Shown here: piece after piece, positions 51,973 through 64,000 of the stretch | How the letters are laid out: each line of letters starts with the position of its first letter | Position numbering within the stretch: position 1 is the first letter of the stretch | Source of the DNA: Tetrahymena elliotti 4EA | Taxonomy: Eukaryota; Ciliophora; Oligohymenophorea; Hymenostomatida; Tetrahymenidae | Direction of reading: 5' to 3' | Length of the DNA: 64,000 bases | Assembly (NCBI GenBank): GCA_000231825.2 | Contig: JH720302.1 | Location: 1,138,949-1,202,948, forward strand | Translations under genes and position numbers: made by a program | The notes under the pieces: generated by a model | Told to the model about the DNA's origin: nothing | Databases searched by the model: none | Seen by the model: only the letters and a program-made list of their open reading frames with translations

Positions 51973-54900
51973 ATGAAAGTAAAGATAATGCCAAAATCTC
52001 AAAGCCTTTTATTATTATTATTTGTAGCAGGTATCATAGGTTCTGAAGGTTAATCTTATTATTAACTCACAGATGGAATTAAGAATATAGATTGTGATAA
52101 TACTTTGAACTCTTATTTAATTTATGGAACCTAAATTTTCTAAAATTCAAACATGAGTACACCAGCTTCAGTTATTAACATTTCTGGATGGGTTTTTTTC
52201 AGAGGATTTATAGGAAAGTACTATACAATTGTTTCTGTCCATTAAGCTAATAACATAGTGTTTAGCCTATCTTATACCTTATAGCCATAGCCTAAAATGA
52301 AATTTAGTATTTATAGCTCTGATTAGACAAATGATTATCCTTTTTTAGCATAAAAATAATGGCTATTTTTTATGGTTCAGGTAAAATATGATCCAGCTTC
52401 TCAAGATTTGCTAGGGGAGGTTTATATCTATGGAAAAAATATTAAAGTTGCTTTTCCAACATTAACTTTCAATAATCCTAATATTCATTTTGATAAAAAT
52501 AGTTTATCTGTCAATATAGGATTACCTGGAAATTCTCTTTCTTTAGAATCATCTTGCTCATTTACAAGAAATCTTATAATCGTTTGGGACTTTAAATATT
52601 TTTAAACATATGTAGGAGGATTAAATCATGATATTAGTGATATAAAAACTTAAATTATATGGAACTATGATCTATTCTATATCAAAAGTAATTAGGGATA
52701 GTTGGTGAGCTCATATAACTAGTAAAGTAAAATAAAATCTCCTTTTATTTATTAGGAATAGGATAGTGATGAAGTATTTAAGACTCTTAGCCCAGGACAA
52801 GTATTCATGACCGATTTAATTAATATAAGTGATGTATAAGGATTGAGCTTTGGATTCTAAATCTTCCTAACTGATAATATTTTAGATAATGTGCAGATAT
52901 TAACCTTGATTTCTGAAAATAATTAAATTATTTTTAGATTTGACAAAAACTATCATTTTGAATTAATAACTATCTAAGATGGTAATGTTTAAACTTAGAG
53001 ATCTCTATTTCCTTTCATTACAATTAAAATGTGGACCTAATTTTATATAGTTGTAAAAATAGGATTAGTTTAAAAAATATTTTTTCAAATAAAATCAGAT
53101 TTTTTTTAAATTACTCAAAAATTTGATACTATTTCAATATAAAAAAATGCTTATGTTTAATTTGGGTCATTATAAAATAAAGTTGGTATCAAGCTAAATG
53201 ATATCTATATAGTTAAAGGAAGCTATATTAAATCTTCTCCATCATGCACTTATTAATTACTTACAAATAATTAATGTTTATTCTGTGACTATACTCAGTA
53301 CTAGATTGATTTTTAAAATAATATGATCTGTGCAGATACATCAACTGTAATTTATAACCCTACGAATAGGACAGTGTGCGCAAAAGATTAATTAAATATT
53401 GGAAATTAGTGTTTATGTCGTAATTAATTTTATAAATTTGAAAATTAATGTTTCATGTGTCCAACTTACTGTAACGGTTGCGTTAGTGCATATACCTGCA
53501 AATAGAAAGATGCTAAGAGAAATAAAGAAGGAGTATGCGAAAATGGATATTTTGATGATGGCTTTAAATGTATATTAAGCAATTTTACAATCTAAAATAA
53601 TAATTTAGCTATTAACTATTAGATGCCCTTATATAACTGTAATCTAAGTATTGCAGATTCTAGTTTTCATACCTTTGACAATAATTTAATGAGGATTTAA
53701 TAAAATTAATCTATTTTTTACAGCTTTAGCTTTTCTTTAATAAATCCACCTGACGATTATAGTGTAGTTTCAATTGTTGCAGATAGTGGGATAGATATTT
53801 TTATCATTTTAATAATAAATAATAAACTGCATTTATATATTTTAGGAAATGATGCATTTTCTATTGAATTTAATTAGAGTCAGACAACATGGGTTGGCTT
53901 ATTAACTGATTGGTCACAAATTTAGTTATTTTTTTTTACAGAAGCATAATTGAATGTAAAAAAGATAGCTATAAACTCTGCAATATTAACTACATCGCCA
54001 TCAATATGTGTTGGTTCTTGTCATTCATTAACATTCCCTAAATATATTTGTGCTAATTTAGGAGAGAGGCCATTTATTTTAATAAAAGATATTCCTTTAA
54101 TTTCAGAAAAAACAGATATCTTCTTTTTAATTTCAAAGCCTATGAACAAAATAGCTCAGTTGAATTGCATATGCTCAAATTAATAGCCTGAATAAATTTT
54201 CACTCTTGATTAAAATCCAAAGATTTTAATTAATTTTCAAGATAGTTTGAAATAGACAGATGACCTCAAAGGTTTTCTTATAGACTAAAATACTTGGGGC
54301 TAAATTACTTTAGATTCAGTGTATGAATCACCAATCACATTTTCTACATATATTTTTATCTAAAAAATTGAAAAAACATTTTTGCTGCTTAGTTATGGTA
54401 ACATTCAGTATTATTTGGTTCCAAGAGAGGATCTAAATAGTATCTTTGTAAGAATCTGTGTTGAATAAAATTGTGTGGATTCTAATTATTCAAGCCTATC
54501 TTTTAATTATCCTAATTTTCTTTTGATTCTTTATAGAAACAAATCACCTTTTACTAGTGATTATAGCTTTATCTAATTTGAAATATATTGTAATTATAAA
54601 AAAGAAAGAGTAAACTTAATTTAATCAGGAAAATATTCCTCCTCAATTTCACAATTAATATTAGGAAAACAAAGTTAACTAGATGAAGCATCACTATTTT
54701 TAAATAAAATTTCACTTTATTCAGGAGATGGTTATTTATATCCTAACTACAATACCCTCGATAATTGTTTTATCTTTATAAATCTATCCCCTACAGAATG
54801 TTTATATCCTAAGTAAAAGTATAAATTAATGAATGGATAAATAATTACAGATCAAGAATGCCAAAACTTAAATTAAAGTTATGCCACTGAATAAGGCTAT

Positions 54901-57144
54901 TATTATGTTTCCCCATTTACAGGAGAATGTCAATTCAGATGTTTTATTAAAAATGCTACTCCTGATCAAAATAATAATTGCTTTTGTAAAGATGGGTACT
55001 TTTTAAATACAGATTAATCAGGTATTTAGTAATGTTAAAAATGCAGCAGCTAATGTAAGGAATGTTAAAATGATAGAGATTACTGCTTAGAATGTAAAAA
55101 TAATAATCTTTAAGCTCCCTTATGTTAATGTAATTAAGATAATTAATACTTAGATCAGAATAATTAATGTTAAGCCTGTTCCTAAAAATGTAAAAATTGT
55201 GAAAAGGGCACAAATAATTGTTTAACATGTTCAAGTGGAAGAATAAATCCACCATTGTGTGAATGTGATTAAAGTGAATATGATGTAAGAGGGGATTAAT
55301 GCATTAAAAGGTTTTGTAATAAAAGATGTAAAAAATGCTTAGAAGATTAAACAAATTGTACCTAATGTAACAAATTTAGATAAAACCCTCCAAAATGTAA
55401 TTGCTTACCAGGCTACTTTGAAGACATAAATGGAGATTGTATAAAGTGTAACAACTTTAATTAATATTTTGATGAAATTTAAATGATTTGTCTCCCTTGT
55501 AAATCTCCTTGCTTATCTTGCAATTAAATTGACTCTAGTTGTACAAGTTGCATTAATGGCTATAATTTAGATGGAAACATTTGTAAGTGTCCTAATGGAA
55601 ATGTAAGCTATTAATCAGAGAAAGGTGATATTCACTGCCTATTATCTATGGATTTGAGTCATTAATTTGAATTTAAATAAAACATCTATAAGGTAACACT
55701 TAAATTTGATCACACCTTAAAATAATTTGATATAGCACAAAAGAGTAGTAAAGTGGAAATAATTTAAATATTTATCCCTGAATTATAAGCACCATTTGAT
55801 ATTAATAATTATAAAATGAATGGGGATACTCTTACATTTGACTTAACTCCTAAATCTAGTTTTCTATCATTGTAAACTAAATTATTCATTAAATACCCTT
55901 AGCTTTTTATGAGCCCAGATAATTAATACGTTTTAACTGATAAATATGTGAAAAATCCAATTCTATTCAAGATAGGACCTATTGTCTTATCATAATAAAC
56001 AGAAGAAAGTAAAGCATTCAATTCTGCTTTAGAAGCTTTAAATGAAAAAAGCACTTTTGTGGATATTTTCCAAAAATTTTAACTGGTTTTATATCTACTG
56101 AATACAGTATAGCCATCTGCTCTTTTTTTTTTAATAAATGCTTAGTTACCACCTAATCTTTACATGTTCTTGTAACTATTTGGGATATTTATCTATCCAA
56201 AAGTACAAGGTTATCAAGACAATTCTATTTAAACTAAATTTTAGCTTTTAGGTTTAGAAATAAAAGAACAAGAAGTTTCTAGTCATTGCATACATACATA
56301 TTCAAAACTTGGATTCTCTAATAGCTTAATAATTAATATTCCAATAATCTTAATAAAATATTTTATAATCTTATTACTGCTATTAATAATTACAATAATA
56401 ATTTAGATAAATGTTAAAACATTTCCAATTAAATCCCTCTTCAAAATGTAATCATTCTTATTTTCTAGACTTAATTTTGAAAACGAAATAAATTTGCTCA
56501 TGATAACTCTATCTGTTCTTATCTAATTTTAGTGTATTGAACCTAGCTCTTGGTTTTCAAGAAATGGATTATATTTAGCTGTCCTACTTGTAATATTGAC
56601 CATATCAATATTATTTCATAATTTTAAGCATCTTAACTTTAAAGTTCGGATATAAAATAAAATAAAAAATTAAATTTTAAATAACAAATTTGTGTTTTTT
56701 ACAGATAGACTTAAAAAATCCAAAAATTATTTAATTAAAAATTATTTCTTAATATAAATGCTAAAAAAATATTTATAAATTATAATACTAGTTACTTTTT
56801 AGAAATTTCCTCAGCTTGCTTGCACATTTTGTGCAATTATTTCATTCTTTTCTTCATTTTTAACAGGATTAAAAAGGCCTTATTAGAGTAAAAGATCTAA
56901 TTCTATTAAAATTATCAGTGAATCTTTAATATGCTTTTGCTGGATTCTTTTTATTTTTATACTGAAGTTTGAAGATAAGCTTTCTTAACATACTGTTTTT
57001 GATTAGGATTTAGTAGAAAGCTATCTTAAATTAGGAAAAACTGTTATCATATGCTTAGGCATTTTTAATTTACTCTTTTTAATAGAATTTTTTGCTTCAA
57101 ACTTTGTTTTGCTTTATCAAAAAATAAGAAAAAAAAAAGAATGA
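51973..57144 (+). CDS. Cys-rich multi-span surface protein, family member 2
   Basis: A single-exon frame of 1723 residues ending in TGA at 57142-57144. A hydrophobic leader (SLLLLLFVAGIIGSEG) is followed by an ectodomain with the same landmarks as member 1: ISGWVFFRGF near the N-terminus, CPTYCNGCVS near residue 500, VGSCHS, then furin/EGF-like repeats (about 996-1213) such as CSSQCKECQ, CSQKCKNCE and CNKRCKKC. A shared membrane-proximal motif, VLYLLNTVQPSA followed by LINAQLPPNLYMFLQL, occurs almost unchanged in member 1 (VLYFLNTVQPTA), marking a conserved functional region just before the membrane part. Several membrane spans fill about 1445-1715. The protein ends in a short Lys-rich cytoplasmic tail. 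Divergence is highest in the N-terminal modules. Confidence 0.85.
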
Positions 57145-57551
57145 ATAAAAAAAACAAAAATCAGCAAGAATATTTATTCTTATTGTGTGATAATTTTTTA
57201 TAATTTAGTTTATCTTTTCTAATTTTATTTTTAAAAATATTTAAAAATTTTTCCATAGAAATATTTTTTTATGTGTTATCTATCCTCTCTAAATTTTAAT
57301 TATTGAACATTTTCAGTTAAATAGATATTCATTTTTAAATTTTATCTAAATTAAAATCTTAAAAATGATATATTTGATTTTGGAAACGTTTTTCAAAAAT
57401 GAGAACTAAAAATTTATTGTAAAAATTAAAAATAAATTTAAATTCAATTTTTATCAATTAATATTTATTTTAAAAAAATTTCTATTCAATTTTTTATGTA
57501 CAAGCCATTTTGCTAAATTTTAAATTTACCTTCATTAAAAATAATTTTTTG
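57145..57551. other. AT-rich intergenic region
   Basis: 3' flank of family member 2. Long A/T runs and no supported coding segment. Confidence 0.45.
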
Positions 57552-57712
57552 ATTAAAAAAATCAGAGGCTCTTGTGGTTATTTGTAGTTTCCATATCTGT
57601 ACAAAAATGAGTTAGTCATTCTGCTTAAAGATGGTGGTTGATTGTCATTTTCTTCACCATGAACAAATTCTCCTGAAGGTTATTTATCTTTTTGTTGTAT
57701 TTCTGACAATTA
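57552..57712 (-). other. Exon-like segment on the minus strand, unassigned
   Basis: Preceded on the minus strand by a plausible 3' splice site (aaactag), this segment reads QKDKQPSGEFVHGEENDN and then SLSRMTNSFLYRYGNYKQPQ. Its composition is clearly protein-like compared with the flanks. It could be the last exon of a minus-strand gene, perhaps the one starting at 59344, but no connecting exons can be shown. The 3' end is uncertain because the frame stays open into AT-rich sequence. Confidence 0.35.
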
Positions 57713-57966
57713 CTAGTTTTTCAAAGTGGATCATATCATATTTTACTATTTTTGTTATTTATTGCATATTGCATATTATTTAAAAATGCTTATAATTACA
57801 TTATCTCAAATGTTAAATGTGTGTATTTTAATTTTAGAATTTTTTATTCTTATCCAACATATTTTTTTTTCATATAATTTAACTGACATACCTATTTTTA
57901 ATCAGTAGATAATTGTTCTATTTAATTAAAGCATAGGAATTTTGACTATTTTAATTAAAATATTTA

Positions 57967-59346
57967 ATGAAACAGAAAAGAATAGAGTGTTCGAAAGAGA
58001 GAAATAGTAAATTCCTTTCTGAAAAAACCACATACCATTAGAAAACTGAGAATTTAATTCAATCAAATATAAAAGATAATGAGAAATTATATTTTCATGA
58101 TATCATGAGATTTACTGTATAAAGAATTTATCACTAAGAAACTAGAAAGGATTGAAAGATAGAAAGAACTAATGAATTAAAATAGAGATATCAATTGAAG
58201 TTAGTAAAAATATTCAAAAGCCTCTGTCAATAGAGTATACAACATATATACTAAATTACAAATATGAGAAGTAAGAAGATTAATTAATACAGCTTTAAAA
58301 TTTTTTGAGAAGATTTCTTTTCACAAAGATTTACAATTTACTATGGTAATAAGATTGCAAGAAAAATACACTAAAGAATAGACTATTTATCTTAGGCTTA
58401 ACAAGCCTAAATTATGAGAGCTCTTTCTCCTAAATATTTTACACTAAATCTTACTAAAAAAGTTCAAAGATGCTAAATTAAAACTTAAGATACAAAAACG
58501 AAAGAAATTTCTTGTAAAGATAAGGATTCTGCCACAAGTCTCTTTTATATAACCTTTTGTCAGCATAATTTAAGTCTAATTTTGTATGATTAAAAATAGG
58601 ATATCAATTTATTTAGTAAATAATTTCTAAAACGTGAAAACATATTTGTAATTGATAAGAGTTGTCTTAACAAAAAGGTATTCTCCAATTTTTTCTGTCC
58701 ACCAAGTGGCTCTATTTAGAAAAATTTAACCATTCATGAAAAATCGTTATTTCTAGTGATCTTGAAAAAATGTTTAGCAGAAAAAGCAGATTTTATTTTT
58801 ATCAAAAATTTAAAAGATTATAATTCTTTATATTCTTAGACTTTTTCTATTACTTCTTAAAAAATTTCTGAGATAATTTCTTAGAATTCATGGTCTATCT
58901 AACTAAATTATAACTTTCTGGCACCTTTAAGCTATTTTTTCAGATTCTTCGTTATAAAAAATGTAATTAAGTTGACCTTTTATTTCTTATAATTTTTCAA
59001 ACTACTGTATAATTATACTATAATTTGTTTTAACAAATTCAATTTATTTTAAAAGTATTTAGCAGCGATCCTTGACAAATGCTAAAACAGCTTTAATATT
59101 AACATAAAAAATATTCATAAGTTAATAGATCTATTAACTCTTTCTCAAGTTTTCCAGTTCTATTTTTTCTTATTGCTATTAAATAAAAGAGAGAAAGGGA
59201 GGGATCTAAGCATAGTTGGAATTAGGGTCGGTTTTAGCAGAAATTTGGATTCTTATAAAATTTACAATATCGATTTCCTACATCTATGGTAAAATCATCA
59301 GGGTATTCTGTGGTTCTTGTTTGTAGAGTTACTGTGCTGTTCATCT
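57967..59346 (+). pseudogene. Plus-strand ORF remnant with two in-frame TGAs
   Basis: From ATG 57967 one frame runs through TGAs at 58153 and 58306, then stays open to TGA 59347. The first part (to about 58860) looks protein-like, with stretches such as FVIDKSCLNKKVFSNFF and LKKCLAEKADFIFIKNL. The second part is Phe/Leu-rich and overlaps the minus-strand exons at 58888-59344, so it probably is their antisense. The most likely reading is a decayed gene of unknown family ending before about 58.9 kb. Alternatively the TGAs lie in unrecognised introns. Confidence 0.35.
58888..59344 (-). CDS. Possible small two-exon coiled-coil protein
   Basis: Proposed exons are 59344-59282 and 59205-58888, with a 76-bp GT...AG intron (gtagg...cttag) joined in phase 0, giving 126 residues. 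Exon 1 starts MNSTVTLQTRTTEYPDD. Exon 2 is a charged, heptad-like helix region, for example QQQQEKIELENLRKSQQ and EKIAQRCQKVI, ending at TGA. Another protein-like stretch in a different frame follows downstream (about 58760-58890), so the true gene may be longer, spliced differently, or decayed. No family is recognised. Confidence 0.4.
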
Positions 59347-59396
59347 TGATATTTATTTAACAATTATTTACCTATTAGTATTAATTATCAATAAAA

Positions 59397-60155
59397 ACTT
59401 TGTTACTTAATAATTTTATATACCACGGAATTAATTTTTTTTCAAAATATAATAAATCACATAAAGTAGAATATAGCAGAAAATATGTATTAAGCAGAAA
59501 AAGCAGAGATTTGCAATCTTTCAAAAAAGCAGAAAAATTTGTTAAGAATTTTTTCAAGGTCCCTGGTTATTTCCTTAAAGCATGGAATAATATGATATTA
59601 AATTAAGTAAGAATTCTTAACAGTCAAAATTTTTTCCTTTTACCTAAAAATATCTTAGTTTTTACTCAGAAAAATATTTGCAAAAAGGATAACTATTTCA
59701 TTAATAAAATGGATAAAGTAATTACTTTAATTCAATTAAAAAAAAATAATTAATTAATTCTTTTTAACAAATTTATTCTAAAAGATGTGGTTAAAAACTT
59801 TTTTTTTACTGCACCTTTATGTTCACCAAAGAATCCCATTGAAGAAGTATTTTGTACAATAAAAGTAAAGTTAAGATATGACTCTAATTTATAAGAACAA
59901 TGTACTGATAGAAGAAACATAAAAGATAATTCAAGATTAATAACATAAAATTAAATTAAAAAATTATTTTTCAACTCTTACTTTTATTTAATACTCATAT
60001 TAAAAATAATATTTGTACAGTTTTAACTTATTTCTTTAAATTAAAATTTAAGTATTTTAAATATCAAATATATAAAAAAAAAATATTAACCATACTTTAC
60101 GATAAAACACTGTACTTTGATTATTACATAAAATATTTTTTATTAAAAATTATAT
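59397..60155 (+). mobile_element. Tc1/mariner-type (DDE_3-like) transposase remnant
   Basis: An open plus-strand frame in the ciliate code runs from upstream of 59397 to TGA 60153-60155. The segment 59807-59880 encodes FTAPLCSPKNPIEEVF followed by CTIKVKLR. It matches the hallmark C-terminal block of Tc1/mariner and IS630-type transposases (a Pro-x-Tyr-Ser-Pro-x-x-Asn-Pro-Ile-Glu pattern leading to the last catalytic acid region). Upstream, a Lys/Arg-rich stretch is present, but the first two catalytic Asp blocks cannot be identified and no terminal inverted repeats were seen. The sequence after the motif soon becomes AT-rich and non-coding. I read it as a fragment of a decayed element. Confidence 0.5.
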
Positions 60156-60613
60156 GAATTAGTATTTTGATTTTAACACTTTTTTTAAATTATTAAAATA
60201 AATTGTGATGATATTCAAGTAAATAAATTTTAATTGTACTTTCTCAGTTTAATAAATAAATTCCAATTATTATTCATTTTTATCAAAAAAATGATATTAA
60301 TTGCATTTAGTTGCAATAGAATTTCATAAAAACCTTTTTGGAAATAATTTCTTTAAAATCTTAATTATAAAACTCCATTTAAATAGAAAATTAGAAAATA
60401 CCCCAAAAAGAGCTTCTTAGTTCAGAAAACCTTATATAATATTTTCTGATTTATTTTAGGATTTGTTTTAGTGGATTTCATGCTCTTTTGAAAAAGATTT
60501 TGCAATTTACTTTGACTCTATATGGATTTTGATTTTAGAAAGTTTATTTATCTTTATTATAAATTTTGAACAAATAAGATTAAATGAAATTTTAATAAAT
60601 ATTTTTACTTCAA
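60156..60613. other. Intergenic region upstream of family member 3
   Basis: AT-rich sequence with A/T homopolymers; no coding stretch. Presumably contains the promoter of the gene starting at 60614. Confidence 0.45.
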
Positions 60614-63600
60614 ATGAATTTCAATAATTGTAGATGGAAACACAAAAATTTCCTCAAATTACTTATACTTCTATTTACTTTAGTTTAAGTAATTTAGACT
60701 ATTAACTACAAATAGTTAAACTATGATGAAAGATTCAATTAGCAAAGAATTATTCAGTTAAATTAATATTTTTTGGGAGATTTTTTGTTTGAAAATTCAG
60801 ATTCCTCTTAAGCTAACATTAATTAGTTTGTAATTTCAGGATGGTTTTTTATCAGATAGAGAGGAACATATTAGAATCTTTTTTCAGTTATGCTTTAAGA
60901 ATAAATCATATTGACTGTTTCTTTTGATGAAAGTAATAAATTCTTTAAATAAATAATTCTTTCATCACCTCCTCAAGAAAAATATGTTAGTATACTGATT
61001 TTTAATGTTTGGTTATTGATTCATTCCTCAATTACTCTAATCAACAATTAAATTTAAGCTCAAACTTCTATTCATGGCTAGGGAAATTTGTTTTCAGGTG
61101 ATATTATTTCTCTGCCTTACAATTTTAATCAATTACTAACCAAGAAGTATATTGTTCTCTAGATAGGAAATTCATCTTAACAACCAGGTATATATGAATC
61201 TAGTGCTTGTACCAAAAATATTTATATTTATTGGGATTCTAATGTTGATAATAGTAAAGCATCAAGCTATTCAGATGACTACACAGCTCTATAAACTTAA
61301 TTAGTTTGGAATTTCGACTTCTTTTATACTTAATCTAATCCAAATCAATATTTAAATACAGCTAAATCAATGAAATTATATTCAAGTTCATATATTTTAA
61401 GCGATTCATAAATTCTACTTGTCAAATTAGGTACATATTTTAAAACAGATTATGTAAATCCTCTTGATTATGGTGGGTTAGTCATTACTTTTCACTTTAA
61501 ATTATCTTCGTTACCAGTTCAAGAAATAAAATTATTTTCAATTCTAAATTTTTAGCAAACACTTTAGATATCAATTGATCCTTCTCATAACATAAAACTA
61601 AACTAGCAGTAGGGATTGCAAATATCTTTAAATTAGTGGAATTAAATTACTCTTATTATCAAAACCTTAATACTTAATAAGGCGTATTTAATTGTAAATA
61701 CACTTATTAATTAAATTTAATAAATAGATTTGAATTAATCTTTTATTATTGGGTAACCTCAATTTGGGGATAATTTAAATACTCAAGACATAGAGTTTAG
61801 TCATATTAGATATTATAAAGGTGCTTTCCTAACTTCAAATTAAGGTAATTGTTTATTATAGAGTTCTGTAAAAGATTGCATAATATGCTAAAAAGACTTC
61901 TTTATTAACTACCAAAGCGATTTAAGCTGTGAAACCTAAAAACTGCCAAGTTAGAGTGTCACAAAAGATAACATTATTGATTGGAATGAAAATTTTTAGA
62001 GCTGTCAATAAGGTATGGTATATGATTCAATTACACATAAATGTCGTTGTATGAATTAATATTATTTGAATAGTGATAATAAATGTGTAAAATGTCCAAG
62101 TTACTGCAATGGATGCATAAACAAAAAAACCTGTATAGAATAAGATCCTTTAAGATTTAGCAATGGATCATGTCCATAAGGTTATTTTGATGACGGGTAT
62201 TCTTGCATTAGTTCAAAATTAACTATTTATAGCTAAAATAATATTGTCAGGTAATTTTAATAGCCAGATCTAACGACTTGTCCAACAGTTACAGATTTAA
62301 GCAATTACATATTAAATGATAGCAAGCTTAATTTATCTTCACAAACATCTTACTCTTTCTTAATCAGTTTTTCTTACTATTCTCCAGTTATTAATGATAA
62401 GAAATCATTTGCTTTTTTTAAAGATGGGGGTAATGAAATATTTACTTTTTCTGTTGATTTTGATTCTAGTTATGGATATATTTGTTTTGATATATATGGA
62501 TAAAAAGTTTATAAAGCAACAATTTCCTAATCTTAAACATCTTGGATAGTAGTTTGGAGTGATTTGAAACAATTAATTGTATTTATTAAATCAAATTCAG
62601 AGCTTTTTTACAAAACATTTGATTTAAATTATAATTAAAAATTAAGTCAACCAGTATTTTGTGTTGGACCTTGCCAATCTAGTTATTATACAAATTCATA
62701 TTAATGCGGAAATCTTAGTGATAGACCTCTAATCTTCATAAGGAATATAACTAACCCAATAAATGATATTGTCAGTTTACAAAATCTTATGTCAAATCCT
62801 ACTATAAACATAGTATTATTCAATATTGACTTGTTCTCTGATTTAACAACCGCATTTAAAAACTAAATAGCCTCTTTTCTTTCTCTGGTTTTGGATTTTC
62901 AAAATACGCCAGTATTGATACACAAATTGAAGGGATTTGGATTTAATAATTAAGTAAAAGCAATCATTTAAAATATAAATATCTCTGGTTATTATTGGAT
63001 ATCATTTTATTGTACAATTACACTTGAGATTATTAATTCTCAAGTATCTCTTTTATCCTATACTCTAAATGGCCAATAAGTAGAATATTTGCTAGTTCCT
63101 GATGGTTAAAAAATTTTGATAAGAATTTGTTACTTAACCTAATGTATAGACTCTAAATATTCTAAACTTAACTTGGGTTAAACAAATAATTTATTCATTT
63201 TTATGAGACATCAAAGCCCATTCTCAGGTGGTATTCATTTTATAGAATTTGATATTATATGCAATTATCTTAGAGAATAAATCTAATTTCTAAATTAATC
63301 TTTCTCTGTAATTATGCCTTCCATAAATCTAAATATAGGCCTTTAAACTTATGATACGGAAGATTTCTTATTCTATTTAAATTTAATTAAAATAGACATA
63401 GGTGATGGATTATACTATTTTGATTATAATCCCAGTGAGAAATGTTTTATATTTTCATAAATCGACTAAATGAAGTGTCTTTATTATAAAAATAATTTAG
63501 TAAATTATTAAGGTTAAATGATTACAGTAGAGGATTAAGCTTCAATAAAAATAAATCAAACTTTTTTATTGTGAATAATTCTACTAGAGGATGTATTGAT

Positions 63601-64000
63601 TCAAAACAGTCTTTTATAGATTGCTTAACTGTTGATATATTAAATAATGATTTGTAGTGTGTAGAATGCAACAAAGCTAATGCAGATCCTAAAAATAATT
63701 GTAATTGCAAAGAAGGATATTTTTTAGATAGTGATACATAAATTTGTATGAAATGTCATCCAATTTGTTAAACATGTTAGGGAAATATGAGTCATTGTAC
63801 AAAATGTAAAAATTCTAATTAAATTGTACCTTCTTGCTCTTGCATGTTTCGAAACTAATTTATAAATGAGAATTTTTAATGCTAAGAGTGTTCTTAAAAG
63901 TGTGAAGAATGTGAAGGGACACAAGATTCTTGTTTAAAATGCTCATCAAAAAGAATAAATCCTCCCTTTTGTTAATGTGATAATAGTAAATATATTGAAA
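60614..64000 (+). CDS. Cys-rich multi-span surface protein, family member 3 (partial)
   Basis: The third tandem paralog, cut by the window end. From ATG 60614 a leader (FLKLLILLFTLVQVI) is followed by the family landmarks: VISGWFFIRQR, CPSYCNGCIN near residue 495, CVGPCQSS, and the start of the furin/EGF-like Cys repeats (CVECNKANADP onward, from about 63660). The frame that starts at 60614 stays open to a TGA at 63572-63574. Homology then continues in the -1 frame from about 63565 to the window end, with strong Cys-repeat coding. The shift falls at a TTTTTTA heptamer (63562-63568). It is either a homopolymer sequencing/assembly error, a real frameshift mutation, or programmed slippage. Up to that point about 986 residues are encoded. 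The membrane region expected from members 1 and 2 lies outside the window. Confidence 0.75.
63562..63568 (+). other. In-phase TTTTTTA heptamer at an apparent -1 frame change
   Basis: In the upstream frame the codons are ACT-TTT-TTA-TTG-TGA, so the heptamer is read as T-TTT-TTA, the classic X-XXY-YYZ slippery phase. The -1 frame beyond it codes for the conserved Cys-rich part. A missing T in the T run would look the same. Confidence 0.6.

Noticed and set aside
52372..54183. Two small proteins at 52372-52605 and 53950-54183
   Set aside because: Both are in the frame of the 51973-57144 gene and end only at TAA or TAG, which are Gln codons here.
1..64000. tRNA, rRNA, CRISPR arrays or bacterial promoters
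   Set aside because: No cloverleaf-like GC-rich segments, no regularly spaced direct repeats and no bacterial gene organisation were seen; the coding system is that of a ciliate.

Overview
The window reads as nuclear DNA of an oligohymenophorean ciliate, most likely Tetrahymena or a close relative. It is very AT-rich. Long, well-organised reading frames appear only if TAA and TAG are read as Gln and TGA is the sole stop. Introns are GT...AG, AT-rich and mostly 40-460 bp; that argues against Paramecium, whose introns are about 20-35 bp. All CDS calls use this code. No tRNA, rRNA, CRISPR array or prokaryotic-type operon was seen.

Left part (1-25.5 kb): a giant single-exon gene (1442-13849, +) encodes a four-span membrane protein of about 4135 residues. 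Roughly 3600 of these form an Asn/Gln/Lys/Asp/Pro low-complexity tail with internal repeats. Next come a serine carboxypeptidase-like gene (15044-16471, -) and a broken fragment of a small gene. The block from about 10.2 to 17.2 kb is then repeated at about 18.2-25.5 kb. The two copies decayed in complementary ways: the giant gene is intact only on the left, the small downstream gene (24665-25402, +) only on the right, and the carboxypeptidase is intact in both. A long central tract of the two carboxypeptidases is almost identical, suggesting gene conversion.

Middle part (25.8-44.1 kb), all minus strand: a pseudokinase-TPR protein; two tandem paralogous membrane proteins with an extracellular sensor-like region, TPR-like helices and a degenerate VWA-like C-terminus; and a six-exon protein with cyclic-nucleotide-binding domains. 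All look like signalling proteins, but nothing in the sequence shows that they share a pathway.

Right part (45.1-64 kb), plus strand: three tandem paralogs of large cell-surface proteins with a signal peptide, repeated beta-rich ectodomain modules, Cys-rich furin/EGF-like repeats and a multi-span C-terminus. The third runs off the window and has an apparent -1 frame change at a TTTTTTA heptamer. Between the second and third lies a patch of decayed or uncertain coding pieces, including a remnant with a Tc1/mariner (DDE_3-like) transposase motif.

Recurrent themes are local gene duplication, decay of one copy, and very large surface or membrane proteins. Functional assignments rest on motifs read by eye; no database search was possible.
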